From Bin5 sp965261695 (GTDB lineage: Bacteria; Chloroflexota; Anaerolineae; Caldilineales; Caldilineaceae), in the NCBI GenBank assembly GCA_965261695.1, contig OZ253474.1, positions 5,084,001 to 5,148,000 on the forward strand: a stretch of 64,000 nucleotides of DNA, in the 5' to 3' direction. The notes below the pieces were generated by a model. The model was not told the DNA's origin, ran no database searches, and saw nothing but the letters and a program-made list of their open reading frames with translations. Shown piece after piece: positions 62,441 to 64,000 of this stretch. A program made the position numbers and the translations under genes. Numbering within the stretch: position 1 is the first letter of the stretch; each line of letters opens with the position of its first letter.

Positions 62441-62599
62441 ATGACGATTGTTCGCCTGGGCCGCGTCGACCTCCCCCAAAATATCCACGACCGCCTCGAC
62501 GACGACTGCATCGCCGTCCTGCAGAAATTCTTCGCCTCCGCCGTCAAGCACGGCATCATCCGGCAAGCGCAGACAGTCCGCTTTTTCGACCCATGACCC
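62441..62599 (+). CDS. Possible small ORF or gene fragment
   Basis: Fifty-two codons, MTIVRLGRVDLPQNIHDRLD then DCIAVLQKFFASAVKHGIIR, end at TGA near 62599. The composition is protein-like (balanced hydrophobic and charged residues), unlike the flanks, but no family is recognised and no ribosome site is clear. It may be the end of a larger deleted gene. Confidence 0.3.
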
Positions 62600-62960
62600 G
62601 CAGCGCATCGCAGGCCGCCCGCATCCAACTGGCCAAAACATCAACCATCCGCCTCTACCGCCTCCCGCCCGGCAACTGCAAAGCCTGGCCCCGCCCAATA
62701 CGGCGCGCATCCGAAGACCATACTGGCTTCCCCCTCCCGCTGCCCGCCGTATCGGCTCGCTTCCATCGCCAGCCGGGCGGCGCTTCACCACTTCCATCCA
62801 CAGCCGCTTTTCCGACCTACTTCCTCTGCCCCGGCCTCCCGCTCCCGATGACAATTCCCCGCCAATAAGCCCCATTCCCTTGCAAGAGCCTTCTACGTCG
62901 CATACACTCTGTAAGTGTACTGATGACCTGCCCGCCAGCGCTGGGGCGTCTGAACCCAAA

Positions 62961-63004
62961 AGCCGCCCGGGTCACTGTCCTTCGACAGCGAAGCCCAGAC
63001 GGCT
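62961..63004 (-). other. 44-base hairpin in 389-bp unit (copy 1)
   Basis: On the minus strand AGCCGTCTGGG pairs with CCCGGGCGGCT (11 pairs including two G-U). An inner TCGCTGTC/GACAGTGA stem is closed by a GAAG loop, with a 2-base bulge between the stems. TTTTGGG follows. This could be an intrinsic terminator or a structured RNA. Confidence 0.65.
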
Positions 63005-63046
63005 CGCAACCCGCACCTTAAAATTACCTATAATCTACTGGATTCC

Positions 63047-63214
63047 GTTGACATTTAATAAAGCTGGTCAAAGAGGTGACATCTACAGGCTGCCTGAGAA
63101 CAGTTCGAACTCCGATTCGCCCGATTCTCGTGAACGAAGACCTCCTCGGGAGCTAGTGCCGTTAATCATCCCAATCACTTAACTGCGTAAATCACAGTTC
63201 AGACAATTGTCAAC
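63047..63214 (+). repeat. Dispersed 168-bp element, copy in 389-bp array (1)
   Basis: It begins GTTGACATTTAATAAAGCTG and ends CAGTTCAGACAATTGTCAAC. CGATTCGCCCGATTCTCGTG and GTTAATCATCCCAATCACTT are internal. Confidence 0.92.
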
Positions 63215-63349
63215 GAACCCCAAAAACTGACCACGGCATCTACACCACGCCCGACTCGCCCTCCAACACCACCGCCCACGACGCCTGGATGAAGGGCGAA
63301 ACCGTGCCCATGGAAGAAGCCCGCCCGCGCTGGGGCGTCTGAACCCAAA

Positions 63350-63393
63350 AGCCGCCCGGGTCACTGTCCTTCGACAGCGAAGCCCAGACGGCT
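63350..63393 (-). other. 44-base hairpin in 389-bp unit (copy 2)
   Basis: Identical to the hairpin at 62961-63004, one period downstream. It is followed on the minus strand by TTTTGGG. Confidence 0.65.
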
Positions 63394-63435
63394 CGCAACC
63401 CCCACCTTAACATTACCTATAATCTACTGGATTCC

Positions 63436-63603
63436 GTTGACATTTAATAAAGCTGGTCAAAGAGGTGACATCTACAGGCTGCCTGAGAACAGTTCGAACT
63501 CCGATTCGCCCGATTCTCGTGAACAAAGACCTCCTCGGGAGCTAGTGCCGTTAATCATCCCAATCACTTAACTGCGTAAATCACAGTTCAGACAATTGTC
63601 AAC
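63436..63603 (+). repeat. Dispersed 168-bp element, copy in 389-bp array (2)
   Basis: The same sequence as the 63047 copy apart from isolated changes (AACAAAGACC for AACGAAGACC). Both ends are intact. Confidence 0.92.
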
Positions 63604-63738
63604 GAACCCCAAAAACTGACCACGGCATCTACACCACGCCCGACTCGCCCTCCAACACCACCGCCCACGACGCCTGGATGAAGGGCGAAACCGTGCCCAT
63701 GGAAGAAGCCCGCCCGCGCTGGGGCGTCTGAACCCAAA

Positions 63739-63782
63739 AGCCGCCCGGGTCACTGTCCTTCGACAGCGAAGCCCAGACGGCT
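63739..63782 (-). other. 44-base hairpin in 389-bp unit (copy 3)
   Basis: The same 11-pair plus 8-pair hairpin, one further period downstream. Confidence 0.65.
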
Positions 63783-63824
63783 CGCAACCCGCACCTTAAC
63801 ATTACCTATAATCTACTAGATTCC

Positions 63825-63992
63825 GTTGACATTTAATAAAGCTGGTCAAAGAGGTGACATCTACAGGCTGCCTGAGAACAGTTCGAACTCCGATCCGCCC
63901 GATTCTCGTGAACAAAGACCTCCTCGGGAGCTAGTGCCGTTAATCATCCCAATCACTTAACTGCGTAAATCACGGTTCAGACAATTGTCAAC
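63825..63992 (+). repeat. Dispersed 168-bp element, copy in 389-bp array (3)
   Basis: Third copy, with isolated substitutions (GATCCGCCC, CACGGTTCAG). It ends CAATTGTCAAC eight bases before the window edge. Confidence 0.92.
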
Positions 63993-64000
63993 CAACCCTA

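Larger units (their letters stand above)
62600..64000. other. Non-coding terminal region
   Basis: From 62600 to about 62930 nothing is recognised. From there to the window end the 389-bp tandem array fills the sequence and continues beyond the window. Confidence 0.6.
62935..64000 (+). repeat. 389-bp tandem array, running off the window
   Basis: GTTGACATTTAATAAAGCTG occurs at 63047, 63436 and 63825, exactly 389 bases apart; the units are almost identical. Each unit holds one dispersed 168-bp element, a piece of coding-like sequence ending TVPMEEARPRWGV before a TGA, and a 44-base hairpin. The first unit is partial on its left, and the last is cut by the window edge. Near-identity indicates recent amplification. 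Confidence 0.95.

Noticed and set aside
63179..63753. Two identical 61-codon minus-strand frames as real genes
   Set aside because: Identity follows from the tandem duplication; they cross the hairpin-free spacer with Arg/Trp-rich composition and no start signal.
1..64000. tRNA, rRNA, phage integrase or replication origin
   Set aside because: None was recognised on either strand by eye; a covariance-model scan would be needed to exclude tRNAs.

Overview
The window reads as a GC-rich bacterial chromosome fragment. Its gene content fits Chloroflexota best, perhaps a Caldilineaceae-like or sponge/marine-associated lineage. It has many enolase-superfamily dehydratases, Gfo/Idh/MocA and short-chain dehydrogenases, phytanoyl-CoA-dioxygenase-like proteins, Uma2 endonucleases, a DUF2277 protein, PPOX proteins and several VapBC modules. 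The taxonomy is inference from gene content; no rRNA or tRNA gene was seen.

Bases 1-6.5 kb carry minus-strand catabolic genes: a zinc alcohol dehydrogenase cut by the window edge, a sugar-phosphate isomerase-like TIM barrel, a BKACE-family enzyme, an SDR and an enolase-superfamily dehydratase. They are interrupted by an IS3-family remnant that abuts a decayed oligopeptide-transport ATPase tail. A gene-poor gap (6.5-8.06 kb) holds a 10-bp-period repeat array. Then come a large glycosidase-like protein, a secreted SH3 protein, an HlyD-type adaptor, a fused aldolase/dehydrogenase, a DUF169 protein, a dead double-GNAT gene, an aldo/keto reductase, a SAF-domain dehydrogenase, a SWIM/SNF2 pair and formate-tetrahydrofolate ligase. 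Small PPOX and DUF2277 genes and a doubly inactivated toxin-antitoxin pair follow, then a MacB-like ABC exporter pair (29.4-34.3 kb).

Bases 34.4-43.4 kb form a second catabolic block: a damaged dioxygenase/HEAT gene fused to another oligopeptide-ATPase tail, a Gfo/Idh/MocA protein, an MDR dehydrogenase, two more enolase-superfamily proteins, a PhyH dioxygenase and a ThDP enzyme. An aapJQMP-type amino-acid ABC operon (45.4-50.0 kb) has an 18-bp perfect hairpin and a 12-bp tandem repeat between its first two genes.

From 50 kb to the end the DNA is accessory. It contains decayed restriction-methylase tails, a toxin-first TA-like pair whose second gene is an internal duplication, an AT-rich AAA-TOPRIM (OLD-like) nuclease with a broken partial copy 5 kb away, two further PIN/antitoxin pairs (one broken, one intact), an amidase, a redoxin, and two long tandem arrays (341-bp and 389-bp units). 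Both arrays contain the same ~168-bp dispersed element with terminal inverted repeats (GTTGACATTT...AAATGTCAAC). Copies of this element also lie at 7.7, 29.2, 50.4 and 56.1 kb. It is the most distinctive unexplained structure in the window.
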